Part shown: positions 42,468-51,647 of the stretch, piece after piece
How positions within the stretch are numbered: the first letter of the stretch is position 1
How the letters are laid out: each line of letters starts with the position of its first letter
Source of the DNA: Pseudomonas sp. PB101
GTDB taxonomy: Bacteria; Pseudomonadota; Gammaproteobacteria; Pseudomonadales; Pseudomonadaceae
Reading direction: 5' to 3'
Length of the DNA: 64,000 nucleotides
Assembly: GCF_009764265.1 (NCBI RefSeq)
Contig: NZ_RWIR01000060.1
Location: forward strand, 1 to 64,000
Notes under the pieces: model-generated
What the model was told of the DNA's origin: nothing
Seen by the model: only the letters and a program-made list of their open reading frames with translations
Databases searched by the model: none
Program-made: the position numbers and the translations under genes

Positions 42468-43115
42468 ATGACCCAGGGCCTGGCTGATATGCGTCGCGAC
42501 TACACCCGTGATGGCCTGACCGAGGCACAAGCCCCGGCCGAGCCGTTCGCGCTGTTTCACCAGTGGTTCGCCGATGCGGTTAAAACCGAACAGGCGCCGG
42601 TGGAAGCCAACGCCATGACCCTGGCCACCGTTGACCAGGACGGTCGACCGCACTGTCGCATTCTGTTGCTCAAGGGCCTGGACGAGCAGGGCTTCACTTT
42701 TTTCACCAACTACGAAAGCGCCAAGGGCCAGCACCTGGCCGCGAATCCGTTCGCAGCCATGACGTTTTTCTGGCCGGCGCTGGAGCGCCAGGTGCGCATC
42801 GAAGGGCGGGTGGTGAAGGTGACGCCCGAAGAGTCCGACGCCTATTACCAGGTCCGTCCGCTGGGCAGTCGCCTGGGGGCCTGGGCATCGCCGCAGAGCC
42901 GCGTGATCGCCGATCGTGGCGAACTCGAAACGCTGCTCAAGGACACCGAGCAACGTTTCAGCGACACCCAGCCGCATTGCCCGGAACATTGGGGCGGTTA
43001 TCGCCTGCTGCCGGAGCGCATCGAGTTCTGGCAGGGCCGCGCAAGCCGCCTGCACGACCGCCTCAATTACCGTCAGCAGGGCGCCGACTGGATTCTTGAA
43101 CGCCTGGCTCCCTGA
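42468..43115 (+). CDS. pdxH: Pyridoxamine 5'-phosphate oxidase
   Basis: PdxH is an FMN enzyme that makes pyridoxal 5'-phosphate from PNP or PMP. The 215-residue length is standard. Conserved segments are RRDYTRDGLTE at the N-terminus, EANAMTLATVDQDGRPHCRILLLKG for FMN binding, FFTNYESAKGQ, and the C-terminal RIEFWQGRASRLHDR. An AAAAGGA ribosome site is well spaced. Convergent with the small gene after it (5 bp). Confidence 0.97.
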   Translation: MTQGLADMRRDYTRDGLTEAQAPAEPFALFHQWFADAVKTEQAPVEANAMTLATVDQDGRPHCRILLLKGLDEQGFTFFTNYESAKGQHLAANPFAAMTFFWPALERQVRIEGRVVKVTPEESDAYYQVRPLGSRLGAWASPQSRVIADRGELETLLKDTEQRFSDTQPHCPEHWGGYRLLPERIEFWQGRASRLHDRLNYRQQGADWILERLAP

Positions 43116-43120
43116 ACAGT

Positions 43121-43357
43121 CTACCGACCGGGATAGCTTGCCGCAGCGGCCTCCAGCCACTTCGGCAGGTCCCGACGCTTGATCTTCTGCGCCTGAGCGC
43201 TCGCCAACTGCGCAAGCATGAAGGCTTTTTTCTGCTCGTCCTTGCCGGCCAGCGCCAGTGCCAGGTCACGGTCCATCCAGCGCTTGATCCGCACGTACAG
43301 CCACCAATGGAAGTACAAACCGGCAACAGTCGTGACGACGATGATAAAGTAATCCAT
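43121..43357 (-). CDS. Small membrane-anchored protein, unknown function
   Basis: This 78-residue protein has one N-terminal transmembrane helix (about 3-23) followed by a charged, mostly helical tail (KRWMDRDLALALAGKDEQKKAF). It is convergent with pdxH, with almost no gap. A single-helix protein with a soluble C-terminus; role unknown. Confidence 0.65.
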   Translation of the reverse strand: MDYFIIVVTTVAGLYFHWWLYVRIKRWMDRDLALALAGKDEQKKAFMLAQLASAQAQKIKRRDLPKWLEAAAASYPGR

Positions 43358-43521
43358 GAAAATCCTTGGCCAGTGGGCGGTTTTCCGATTTTGCCGCTAC
43401 TGTGTGAGTTCGTGGAGGCGCCTTAACGGAGCCTGAATCAAAGCAATTTTACCCGGGCGTTGCCGTGACAGGCGTCAAGCTGCGGGGTTTAATGAAAAAA
43501 TGTTTCTTTGGAGTTGATGCT

Positions 43522-43986
43522 ATGCGTAAGTCTGTTCTGCTGGTTGCTTCTTTTTCCACGATGGCGATGTTGCTCACTGGTTGCCAATCGAGCCTGACCG
43601 GTGACTCCTATTCTCGTGACGAGGCGCGTCGGGTGCAGACCATTCGCATGGGCACCATCGAAGCATTGCGCCCGGTGAAAATCGAAGGCACCAAAACCCC
43701 GATCGGCGGCGCGGCAGGCGCAGTGGTGGGTGGTGTTGGCGGCAGCGCCATCGGTGGCGGCAAAGGCAGTATTGTTGCTGCGGTCATCGGCGCAGTCGCC
43801 GGCGGCCTGATCGGTTCGGCCGCTGAAGAAGGCATGACCCGCACCCAGGGCGTGGAAATCACCGTACGCGAAGACGACGGCAGCATGCGTGCCTACGTTC
43901 AGGAAGTTCAGCCGAACGAAGTGTTCCGCGTTGGCGAACGTGTGCGCATCTCCAGCGTGGGTGGCACCAGCCGCGTATCGCACTAA
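43522..43986 (+). CDS. Glycine-zipper outer-membrane lipoprotein (SlyB/PcpL-like)
   Basis: The 154-residue protein has a lipobox LTGC (Cys21). A glycine-zipper region at about 63-100 (GGAAGAVVGGVGGSAIGGG...GAVAGGLIGSAAEEG) probably inserts in the outer membrane. A C-terminal small beta domain (about 107-150) follows. ATG at 43522, with GGAG upstream; a longer frame is excluded. SlyB-type proteins help maintain outer-membrane integrity. Confidence 0.88.
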   Translation: MRKSVLLVASFSTMAMLLTGCQSSLTGDSYSRDEARRVQTIRMGTIEALRPVKIEGTKTPIGGAAGAVVGGVGGSAIGGGKGSIVAAVIGAVAGGLIGSAAEEGMTRTQGVEITVREDDGSMRAYVQEVQPNEVFRVGERVRISSVGGTSRVSH

Positions 43987-44004
43987 GCGCATACTGCGGA
44001 TAAA

Positions 44005-44041
44005 CAAAAAACCTGATCAGGTGACTGATCGGGTTTTTTGT
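44005..44041. terminator. Bidirectional terminator between glycine-zipper gene and nhaA
   Basis: AACCTGATCAG and CTGATCGGGTT form a stem (one wobble) with an A-run before and a T-run after. Confidence 0.8.
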
Positions 44042-44070
44042 TTTTCAACTGTGGTGAGTGTTGCCGGTTA

Positions 44071-45258
44071 TCAGGATGCCAGGCTGGAGCGCTTGCGGCT
44101 CGCCATCGCCGTCACCCCATAACCGATCAGTGCGGCCAGGATCGAACCGGTCAGGATCCCCATTCGGTCCATTCCGGCAAATTCACTCACGCCCGGCTCA
44201 AAGGCCAGGGAGCCGACAAACAGGCTCATGGTGAAACCGATGCCGCAGAGAATCGCCACGCCCAGTATCTGGCCCCAATTGGCGCCTTGGGGCAGGGCGG
44301 CGATACCGGTTTTTACGGCCAGCCAGGTCAGGCCGAAGACACCGACGGTCTTGCCCAGCAGCAGTCCGGCGGCGATGCCCATAGGGACGTGGTGAGTGAA
44401 GCTTTCGACAGTGACGCCGCTCAGGGAAAGGCCGGCGTTGGCGAAGGCGAACAACGGCAGGATGCCGTAGGCGACCCAGGGGTGCAGCGCGTGTTCCAGG
44501 GTCAGCAGCGGCGAAGGCTCGGCGTTTTTCGTGCGCAGCGGAATGCAGAAAGCCAGGGTCACGCCGGCCAGCGTGGCATGGACACCGCTCTTGAGCACGC
44601 AGACCCAGAGGATCAGGCCAATGATCATGTACGGTCCGAGTTTGACCACGCCGAGCCGGTTCATCCCGATCAACGCCGCGATACAGGCCGCGGCCAGCGC
44701 CAGGGACAACGTCGACAACGCGCCGGAATAGAAGATCGCAATGATGATGATCGCGCCAAGGTCGTCGATGATCGCCAGGGTCATCAGGAACAGCTTCAGC
44801 GAAACCGGAACGCGTTTGCCCAGCAACGCCAGCACGCCAAGGGCGAAGGCAATGTCGGTGGCAGTCGGGATCGCCCAGCCATCGAGGGCCGGGGGCGTGT
44901 CGCGATTGAGGTACCAGTAGATCAGCGCCGGCACCACCATGCCGCCAATCGCCGCGGCGCCGGGCAGGACGATCTGCGACGGCTTGGACAACTGGCCGTC
45001 GAGGACTTCGCGCTTCACTTCCAGGCCGATCAGCAGGAAGAACAGCGCCATCAGGCCGTCGTTGATCCACAGCAGCAAGGGCTTGGCGATTTTCAGCGCG
45101 CCGATCTGGGCCACCACGGGGGTGTCCAGCAGGCCGTTGTACAGCCACGACAGCGGCGAGTTATTGATAATCAGAGCCAGAACGGCAGCGGCGATCAGTA
45201 ACAGACCGCTGGCAGCTTCCAACTGAAAGAAACGCGTGAAAGTGCTACGCAGAGGCAA
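44071..45258 (-). CDS. nhaA: Na+/H+ antiporter NhaA
   Basis: NhaA exports Na+ (and Li+) in exchange for protons. The 395-residue protein has about twelve membrane segments. The ion-binding pair Asp165-Asp166 lies in LAIIDDLGAIIIIA, and TDIAFALGVLALL with the conserved Asp lies before it. The start is a TTG at 45258 with GGAG 7 nt upstream; no nearby ATG fits the conserved N-terminus. The upstream 249 bp contains a TAACA-AGTAC-TGTTA near-palindrome. Confidence 0.93.
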   Translation of the reverse strand: MPLRSTFTRFFQLEAASGLLLIAAAVLALIINNSPLSWLYNGLLDTPVVAQIGALKIAKPLLLWINDGLMALFFLLIGLEVKREVLDGQLSKPSQIVLPGAAAIGGMVVPALIYWYLNRDTPPALDGWAIPTATDIAFALGVLALLGKRVPVSLKLFLMTLAIIDDLGAIIIIAIFYSGALSTLSLALAAACIAALIGMNRLGVVKLGPYMIIGLILWVCVLKSGVHATLAGVTLAFCIPLRTKNAEPSPLLTLEHALHPWVAYGILPLFAFANAGLSLSGVTVESFTHHVPMGIAAGLLLGKTVGVFGLTWLAVKTGIAALPQGANWGQILGVAILCGIGFTMSLFVGSLAFEPGVSEFAGMDRMGILTGSILAALIGYGVTAMASRKRSSLAS

Positions 45259-45508
45259 GGTCGCTCTCCATCTGTGAATTCAAAAGGTGTTACACCCTAA
45301 CAAGTACTGTTAGTTGTTAAAACAAAAGTTATATTCTTTTTTGTTATATGCCGTTACAGAGTGATCCGCCAGCATCGGGCTGAGCCTAGCAGTTGTCGGG
45401 TGTATTGGATCTCAGCTGTACCTGTGCCGGATGCAGGATATTTCCTAAGCTTGGTGGATGAGCCTTGATAAAAGGCCGACTCCTGCCCGATTCAACGAGA
45501 AAACCATC

Positions 45509-46603
45509 ATGAGCGACAACCGACAGTGGTCCCGCGAAGCGATCCGGATCATCGAAGCCGATTTCCAGCGCAGCGCCGATACCCATCTGATCCCCTTGCC
45601 GCTACCGGGTTTTCCGGGCATCGAGTTGTATTTCAAGGATGAGTCCAGCCACCCCACGGGCAGCCTCAAGCACCGCCTGGCCCGTTCGCTGTTTCTGTAT
45701 GCACTGTGCAACGGCTGGCTCAAGCCTGGCGCGCCGGTCATTGAAGCTTCCAGTGGTTCCACGGCGATTTCCGAGGCGTACTTCGCGCGCATGCTGGGCT
45801 TGCCGTTCATTGCGGTGATGCCGGCGACTACCTCAAAGGAGAAGATCGCGCAGATCGCCTTCTACGGTGGCCAAAGTCATCTGGTGGACGACCCGACCCA
45901 GATCTACGCCGAGTCCGAGCGCCTGGCTCGCGAACACGACGGGCACTTCATTGATCAGTTCACCTACGCCGAGCGCGCCACCGACTGGCGGGCGAACAAC
46001 AACATCGCCGAGTCGATTTTCCAGCAGATGCGGTTCGAGCGGCATCCCGAACCGAGCTGGCTGATTTCCAGCCCCGGTACCGGTGGCACCACGGCCACCC
46101 TGGGCCGATACGTGCGGTATCGCCAGCATTGCACCCGTGTGCTATGTGCCGATGCCGAGCGATCGGTGTTCTTTGATTATTACCAGACCGGCGATGCCAG
46201 CCTGCGCCTGGATCATGGCTCGCGCATTGAAGGCATCGGCCGGCCGCGTGTGGAAGCGTCGTTTCTGCCCAAGGTGATCGACGCGATGGTCAAGGTGCCC
46301 GATGCCTTGTCGCTGGCGGCCATGCACTACCTGGCGGAGCATCTGGGACGCCATGTAGGCGGGTCGAGCGGGACCAACCTGATCGGCGCACTGATGGCCG
46401 CCCTGCACATGAAAGCGGCGGGGGAGACGGGGTCGATGGTGGCGATTCTGTGTGACAGCGGCGAGCGTTATGCCACGACCTATTACGATCAGGACTGGCT
46501 CAAGGCTCAGGGGTATGACTTGGGTGACTTGATGGCTGCGGTAGCGGCGACGGTGGAGCGCGGTGAGGCGCTGCCGGCGAGCGTGCTGCGCGCCAATATC
46601 TAA
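45509..46603 (+). CDS. PLP-dependent cysteine-synthase family enzyme
   Basis: The 364-residue protein is a fold type II PLP enzyme. The Schiff-base Lys54 lies in HPTGSLKHRLA. The phosphate loop reads GTGGTTATLGR, and an Asn/Ser-containing substrate loop reads EASSGSTAIS. It is longer than CysK/CysM, and some relatives are cysteine desulfhydrases; which reaction it performs is not decidable. ATG at 45509. It stands alone; convergent with the FAD oxidoreductase, with a REP between. Confidence 0.85.
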   Translation: MSDNRQWSREAIRIIEADFQRSADTHLIPLPLPGFPGIELYFKDESSHPTGSLKHRLARSLFLYALCNGWLKPGAPVIEASSGSTAISEAYFARMLGLPFIAVMPATTSKEKIAQIAFYGGQSHLVDDPTQIYAESERLAREHDGHFIDQFTYAERATDWRANNNIAESIFQQMRFERHPEPSWLISSPGTGGTTATLGRYVRYRQHCTRVLCADAERSVFFDYYQTGDASLRLDHGSRIEGIGRPRVEASFLPKVIDAMVKVPDALSLAAMHYLAEHLGRHVGGSSGTNLIGALMAALHMKAAGETGSMVAILCDSGERYATTYYDQDWLKAQGYDLGDLMAAVAATVERGEALPASVLRANI

Positions 46604-46619
46604 GGCGCTGAATACCAAT

Positions 46620-46641
46620 GTGGGAGCAAGCTCGCTCCCAC
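46620..46641. repeat. Short REP palindrome
   Basis: GTGGGAGC and GCTCCCAC arms form a stem around AAGCTC. It sits between convergent genes. Confidence 0.7.
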
Positions 46642-46671
46642 AGGGTTTTGCATTGTTTCCGGGATCGCGTA

Positions 46672-48285
46672 TCAGGCTTCCAGGCCAAGGATATCCCGAG
46701 CCACAGCCTCTGCAATGCGAATCCCGTCAACACCCGCCGACAGAATCCCGCCTGCATAACCGGCACCTTCGCCGGCCGGGAACAAGCCTTTCACGTTCAG
46801 GCTCTGCATCGACTCGTTACGGGTAATGCGCAGTGGCGAGGAAGTGCGGGTTTCGATCCCGGTCAACACCGCATCGTGCAGCGAATAACCACGAATCTGC
46901 TTTTCGAACGCCGGCAAGGCTTCGCGAATCGCTTCGATGGCGAACGCCGGCAGTGCCAGCGCCAGATCGCCCAGGGCAACGCCCGGCTTGTAGGACGGCT
47001 CGACGCTGCCCAGTTCGGTGGACGGTTTGCCTGCGATAAAGTCGCCGACCAGTTGCGCCGGGGCTTCGTAGTTGCTGCCACCGAGTACGAATGCGTGGGA
47101 TTCCAGGCGTTCCTGCAGCTCGATACCGGCCAGCGGGCCGCCCGGATAATCGACTTCCGGGGTGATGCCGACGACGATCCCGGAGTTGGCGTTGCGCTCG
47201 TTACGCGAATACTGGCTCATGCCGTTGGTCACGACACGGTTCGGCTCGGACGTCGCCGCGACCACCGTACCGCCCGGGCACATGCAGAAGCTGTAGACCG
47301 AACGGCCGTTCTTGGCGTGGTGCACCAGTTTGTAGTCGGCGGCGCCCAGTTTCGGGTGGCCGGCGTACTTGCCCAGGCGCGCGCGGTCGATCAGCGACTG
47401 CGGGTGTTCGATGCGGAAACCTACCGAGAACGGCTTGGCTTCCATGAACACGCCACGGCCGTGGAGCATGCGGAAGGTGTCGCGGGCGCTGTGGCCGAGG
47501 GCCAGGACCACGTGTTTCGAGTGAATCTGCTCGCCGCCATTGAGTTCGACGCCGACCAGTTGGCCGTCCTCGATCAACACGTCGGTGACACGCTGCTGGA
47601 AGCGCACTTCACCGCCGAGGGCGCGAATCTGCTCACGCATGTTTTCCACCACACCGGTCAGACGGAACGTACCGATGTGCGGTTTGCTGACGTAGAGGAT
47701 TTCTTCCGGCGCACCGGCCTTTACGAACTCGTGCAGGACCTTGCGACCGATGAACTTCGGGTCCTTGATCTGGCTGTAGAGCTTGCCGTCGGAGAATGTC
47801 CCGGCGCCGCCTTCGCCGAACTGTACGTTGGACTCGGGGTTGAGCACGCTTTTACGCCACAGGCCCCAGGTGTCCTTGGTGCGCTGGCGTACTTCGGTAC
47901 CGCGCTCGAGGATGATCGGCTTGAAGCCCATTTGCGCCAGCAGCAGCCCGGCAAAGATCCCGCACGGACCGAACCCGACGACAATCGGCCGCGCGCTCAG
48001 GTCGGTCGGTGCCTGGCCGACCATTTTGTAGCTGACATCCGGCGCCACGTTGACGTTACGGTCATCGGCGAACTTGTGCAGCACCGCCGCCTCGTCGCGA
48101 ACTTCGAGGTCGATGGTGTAGATGAAACACAGTTCGGAGGACTTTTTACGCGCATCGTAGCTGCGCTTGAACAAGGTGAAATCGAGCAGGTCATCGCTGG
48201 CTAGCCCTAAGCGCTGCACGATGGCAGGGCGCAGGTCTTCATCGGGATGGTCGATCGGCAACTTGAGTTCGGTGATTCGTAACAT
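46672..48285 (-). CDS. FAD-dependent dehydrogenase/oxidoreductase (COG2509-like)
   Basis: The 537-residue protein has a 90-residue N-terminal alpha/beta domain and then an FAD-binding Rossmann fold: GFGPCGIFAG at 104-113 and the ILERG acidic end. The C-terminal GEGAGYAGGILSAGVDGIRIAEA motif is typical of NAD(P)/FAD proteins of the COG2509 group. The substrate is unknown. Stop at 46672; ATG at 48285. Confidence 0.88.
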   Translation of the reverse strand: MLRITELKLPIDHPDEDLRPAIVQRLGLASDDLLDFTLFKRSYDARKKSSELCFIYTIDLEVRDEAAVLHKFADDRNVNVAPDVSYKMVGQAPTDLSARPIVVGFGPCGIFAGLLLAQMGFKPIILERGTEVRQRTKDTWGLWRKSVLNPESNVQFGEGGAGTFSDGKLYSQIKDPKFIGRKVLHEFVKAGAPEEILYVSKPHIGTFRLTGVVENMREQIRALGGEVRFQQRVTDVLIEDGQLVGVELNGGEQIHSKHVVLALGHSARDTFRMLHGRGVFMEAKPFSVGFRIEHPQSLIDRARLGKYAGHPKLGAADYKLVHHAKNGRSVYSFCMCPGGTVVAATSEPNRVVTNGMSQYSRNERNANSGIVVGITPEVDYPGGPLAGIELQERLESHAFVLGGSNYEAPAQLVGDFIAGKPSTELGSVEPSYKPGVALGDLALALPAFAIEAIREALPAFEKQIRGYSLHDAVLTGIETRTSSPLRITRNESMQSLNVKGLFPAGEGAGYAGGILSAGVDGIRIAEAVARDILGLEA

Positions 48286-48380
48286 GGCGGGATCCGGTTC
48301 GCGGGGCGCACAACTGCGCCAGGGCGTTTGAAGCCCGCGATTATAAGCCCCAAAGGCGAAGGCCTGTGAGGCTTAAACGA

Positions 48381-49049
48381 TCAGTCGTCGCGCGAGCCGC
48401 CGAAATACCCGCATCCACGCTGGACCTGTCCGTCAACCCGCAGCTCGGCACTCATGTGCTGGATGCTGCCGGTGCTGCTGTCGACGCAGCGTTGCGGTGC
48501 AACCCACAGTTCGATGTGCTGGTTGTTGGCTTCGGTGCTGAGGTTGAAACGGCCGTCGCCCAGTTGTTCCTCGACGTACGGCACGGCGAGGGCAGGCTGG
48601 CCGGCGCGCTCGATGACCATGCCTTTGCCGCTGACTTTCACGTTCCATTCCGGGGAGTGGCCGGCGGCGCGCAAAATCAGCAGCTTGAAGTTCGGATCAT
48701 CGCACGCGCTGCCCGAGCGCTCGACGCGGTACAGCTGCTCCAGATCGAGCTGGCCGTCACCACCGCTGCCGGCCACAACCCGTCCGCGCACGTCGGCAAA
48801 CAGCTTGCCCTGCTTGTCCGCCAGGCTCGCAGCCTGCTGCAGGACGCTGGTGCCGCCCGTGTCGTTGACCACGTAGCGGGCAGGCTGGTTGCACGGCTGG
48901 AACAGCAGTTTGCCGTCCGCCGCGGTCAACTGGCCTTGCATGCGTGTCTGGCCGACGTGGGAGGCGCTCTGCCGTTCACCGTCGAACAACTGGCAAGCGG
49001 CGAACAGCGGAAGCAAGGCAACGAGGACTAGGGAACGGGCAACACGCAT
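48381..49049 (-). CDS. Lipoprotein of unknown function (COG3650-like)
   Basis: The 222-residue protein starts at an ATG at 49049, with an AGGAG ribosome site 8 nt upstream. A TTG six codons upstream is not used. The lipobox is FAAC (Cys19). The C-terminal half (about 115-220) has a two-domain beta pattern with DDPNFKLLILRAAGHSPEWNV and a Cys-rich end (RCVDSSTGS, RGCGYFGG). COG3650-like membrane proteins are related to MliC/META inhibitors. Function is not established. Confidence 0.75.
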   Translation of the reverse strand: MRVARSLVLVALLPLFAACQLFDGERQSASHVGQTRMQGQLTAADGKLLFQPCNQPARYVVNDTGGTSVLQQAASLADKQGKLFADVRGRVVAGSGGDGQLDLEQLYRVERSGSACDDPNFKLLILRAAGHSPEWNVKVSGKGMVIERAGQPALAVPYVEEQLGDGRFNLSTEANNQHIELWVAPQRCVDSSTGSIQHMSAELRVDGQVQRGCGYFGGSRDD

Positions 49050-49159
49050 CTTGGGGTCTCCTGACAAGTGCCGCCACGTTACTCAGCCTGACCGTTCATC
49101 ACAACCCGTTATCGTCTGCGCTTTGTATTGGCGCTGACGCAGGCTGCGTTTTTTCATCT

Positions 49160-49756
49160 TCAGATGTGAAAGGTCTGACCCGTTTGCAGGCCTTCCACAC
49201 TCTTGGCGTAGGCCAACGCCACATCCGCCGCAGGAACCGGTTTGAAACCACGGAAGTACGGTGCGTATTTGCCCATGGCTTCGACCAGGACGTTCGGGCT
49301 GATCGAGTTTACCCGCAGGCCGCGCGGCAGTTCGATGGCGGCGGCGCGGACAAAGCTGTCCAGTGCACCGTTGACCAACGCTGCCGAGGCGCCGCTGTAG
49401 ATCGGATCGTGGCTGAGTACGCCAGTGGTGAAGGTGAACGAAGCGCCGTCGTTGGCGAACTCGCGGCCGATCAACAGCAGGTTGACCTGGCCCATGAGTT
49501 TGTCTTTCAGGCCCAGGGCAAAACTCTCTTCGGTCATCTCGTTGAGCGGGGCGAAGGTCACGTTGCCCGCGGCGCACACCAGCGCATCGAATTTGCCGGT
49601 CTGCTCGAACAGTTTGCGAATCGAGGCGCTGTCACTGATGTCCACGTGGAAGTCGCCGCTGGTGCGACCGATGCGGATGATTTCGTGGCGTGGCGACAGC
49701 TCTTTGTCGACGGCCGAACCGATGGTGCCGTTTGCGCCGATCAAAAGAATTTTCAT
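49160..49756 (-). CDS. Atypical short-chain dehydrogenase (SDR)
   Basis: The 198-residue protein has a nucleotide-binding loop GANGTIG (7-13) and the NNAG-equivalent CAAGN (61-65). The active-site region reads YSGAS with Tyr120 and Ser124 where the family YxxxK has Lys. SDRs lacking this Lys occur in an atypical group. Divergent from a LysR gene across 106 bp, so that regulator may control it. Confidence 0.85.
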   Translation of the reverse strand: MKILLIGANGTIGSAVDKELSPRHEIIRIGRTSGDFHVDISDSASIRKLFEQTGKFDALVCAAGNVTFAPLNEMTEESFALGLKDKLMGQVNLLLIGREFANDGASFTFTTGVLSHDPIYSGASAALVNGALDSFVRAAAIELPRGLRVNSISPNVLVEAMGKYAPYFRGFKPVPAADVALAYAKSVEGLQTGQTFHI

Positions 49757-49862
49757 GGAGGCTGATCTCGTGGTGGGTTGAACGAGGTATCAGTCTAGGG
49801 TGGTTTTTTCTGTAGATAAGCGCACTAATAGGCAACCTTTGGTTTTCAAATGGAAACAATCA

Positions 49863-50771
49863 ATGAGCGAAATGGATGACCTTGCCGCGTTCGCCGTATT
49901 GATCGAAGCGGGAAGTTTCACCCTGGCGGCACAGCAGCTCGGTTGCAGCAAAGGCCAGCTGTCCAAGCGCATCAGCCAGTTGGAAGCGCAGTTTTCAGTG
50001 GTGCTGCTGCAGCGCACCACCCGCCGCTTGAGCCTGACCGCCGCCGGTGCTGCGTTGTTGCCGCAGGCCCAGGCGCTGGTGGTGCAAGTCGAGAGGGCGC
50101 GTCAGGCGCTGGCGAGATTGAAGGACGACATGGTCGGCCCGGTGCGGATGACGGTGCCGGTTTCGCTCGGCGAAACTTTCTTCGATGGCCTGTTGCTGGA
50201 GTTCTCCGCCAAGTATCCCCAGGTACAGATCGAGCTGGAGCTCAACAACAGCTACCGCGAACTGTCCCGCGACGGCTTCGACCTGGCGATTCGCTCGGAG
50301 GTGGCCGTTGACCAGCGACTGGTGGCGCGCCCGCTGCTGGCGTGGCAAGAGCTGACCTGTGCCAGCCCGGCTTACCTGGAGCAATACGGTGAACCGCAAA
50401 CGCCCCAGGCGCTGGCCGAGCATCGCTGCCTGCTCAACAGCCACTACAGCGGCCGCGAAGAGTGGCTGTATCACCAGCAGCACGAGTTGTTGCGTGTGCG
50501 GGTGTCGGGGCCGTTTGCCAGTAATCACTACAACCTGCTGAAGAAAGCCGCGCTGGCCGGCGCGGGTATCGCACGATTGCCGTCCTATTGCTTGTCGGCG
50601 GAATTGGCTGACGGGCGTTTGCGATGGCTCCTGCGCGATTATCAGACCCGGACCATGCCGATGTACCTGGTGCACCCGTATCAGGGCGGATTGCCCAAGC
50701 GCACGCAGGTGCTGGCGGATTATTTGATGGGGTGGTTCAAGCGCAGTGGGGAAGCGCTGGATCGGTTGTAA
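49863..50771 (+). CDS. LysR family transcriptional regulator
   Basis: The 302-residue protein has a winged-helix N-terminus (about 3-60: AFAVLIEAGSFTLAAQQLGCSKGQLSKRISQLE). A type 2 periplasmic-like effector domain follows (about 90-295). ATG at 49863; a longer frame (49800) is excluded. It is divergent from the atypical SDR, the usual LysR/target layout; the inducer is unknown. Confidence 0.92.
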   Translation: MSEMDDLAAFAVLIEAGSFTLAAQQLGCSKGQLSKRISQLEAQFSVVLLQRTTRRLSLTAAGAALLPQAQALVVQVERARQALARLKDDMVGPVRMTVPVSLGETFFDGLLLEFSAKYPQVQIELELNNSYRELSRDGFDLAIRSEVAVDQRLVARPLLAWQELTCASPAYLEQYGEPQTPQALAEHRCLLNSHYSGREEWLYHQQHELLRVRVSGPFASNHYNLLKKAALAGAGIARLPSYCLSAELADGRLRWLLRDYQTRTMPMYLVHPYQGGLPKRTQVLADYLMGWFKRSGEALDRL

Positions 50772-50778
50772 CGAGCCC

Positions 50779-50882
50779 CTTGTAGGAGCGAGCTTGCTCG
50801 CGATGGACGTTAACGATGACGGGGGCAGGCTGGATGAACGCGGTGTCTCTACGTTCTTCGCGAGCAAGCTCGCTCCTACAAG
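50779..50882. repeat. REPIN (inverted REP pair)
   Basis: TGTAGGAGCGAGCTTGCTCGCGATG and its inverted copy (TTCGCGAGCAAGCTCGCTCCTACA) are about 50 bp apart. It follows the LysR gene. Confidence 0.85.
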
Positions 50883-50900
50883 GGGTCTCATTGCGGGCAT

Positions 50901-50930
50901 AAAAAAACGGCCCGCGAAGGCCGTTTTTTT
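50901..50930. terminator. Bidirectional terminator between LysR gene and livF
   Basis: ACGGCC and GGCCGT form a stem with seven A before and seven T after. Confidence 0.85.
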
Positions 50931-50945
50931 GTTTACCGCGATGGC

Positions 50946-51647
50946 TTAGCCGCCGAGGTACGCTTCGCGCACTTTCGGGTCGGTCAGCAGGGCTTCACCG
51001 GTGCCTTGCATCACCACCCGGCCGTTCTCCAGAACGTAGGCGCGGTCGGCGATTTTCAGTGCCTGGTTGGCGTTCTGCTCAACCAGGAACACCGTTACAC
51101 CGTCCTTGCGCAGTTGTTCGATGATGTCGAAGATCTGCTGGATGATGATCGGTGCCAGGCCCAGGGAGGGCTCGTCGAGCAGCAACAGCTTGGGCTTGCT
51201 CATCAGCGCACGGCCGATGGCGAGCATTTGCTGTTCGCCACCGGACATGGTGCCGCCACGCTGGCTGAAGCGTTCTTTCAGGCGTGGGAAAAGTCCGAGG
51301 ACCTTGTCCATCTGTTCCTGATAGTCACCCTTGACCGTGAAGAATCCGCCCATGGACAGGTTTTCTTCCACGGTCAGGCGGGAAAACACCCGACGACCTT
51401 CCGGCACCACGGCAATGCTCTTGCGCATGATCTGCGAAGAGTCCTGGCCGACCAGTTCCTCACCCATGTAGCGGATGCTGCCGCTGTGGGCGCGCGGCGA
51501 ACCGCAAAGCGTCATCAGCAGCGTGGACTTGCCGGCACCGTTGGCGCCGATCAGGGTCACGATCTCGCCCTGGCGGACTTCGACGTTGACGCTGTGCAGG
51601 GCCTGGATCTTGCCATAGAAGGTGGAAACGTTTTCGAACTGCAGCAT
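50946..51647 (-). CDS. livF: Branched-chain amino acid ABC transporter ATPase LivF (BraG)
   Basis: This is the second nucleotide-binding subunit of the high-affinity Leu/Ile/Val importer. The 233 residues have Walker A GANGAGKST (34-42), signature MSGGEQQM and Walker B LLLLDEPS. It starts directly after the TAA of livG, so the two are translated together. Last gene of the operon; a bidirectional terminator follows. Confidence 0.93.
   Translation of the reverse strand: MLQFENVSTFYGKIQALHSVNVEVRQGEIVTLIGANGAGKSTLLMTLCGSPRAHSGSIRYMGEELVGQDSSQIMRKSIAVVPEGRRVFSRLTVEENLSMGGFFTVKGDYQEQMDKVLGLFPRLKERFSQRGGTMSGGEQQMLAIGRALMSKPKLLLLDEPSLGLAPIIIQQIFDIIEQLRKDGVTVFLVEQNANQALKIADRAYVLENGRVVMQGTGEALLTDPKVREAYLGG

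Noticed and set aside
46618..48204. 528-codon rightward frame antisense to the FAD oxidoreductase
   Set aside because: The FAD protein is complete with its binding motifs; the antisense frame has no domain.
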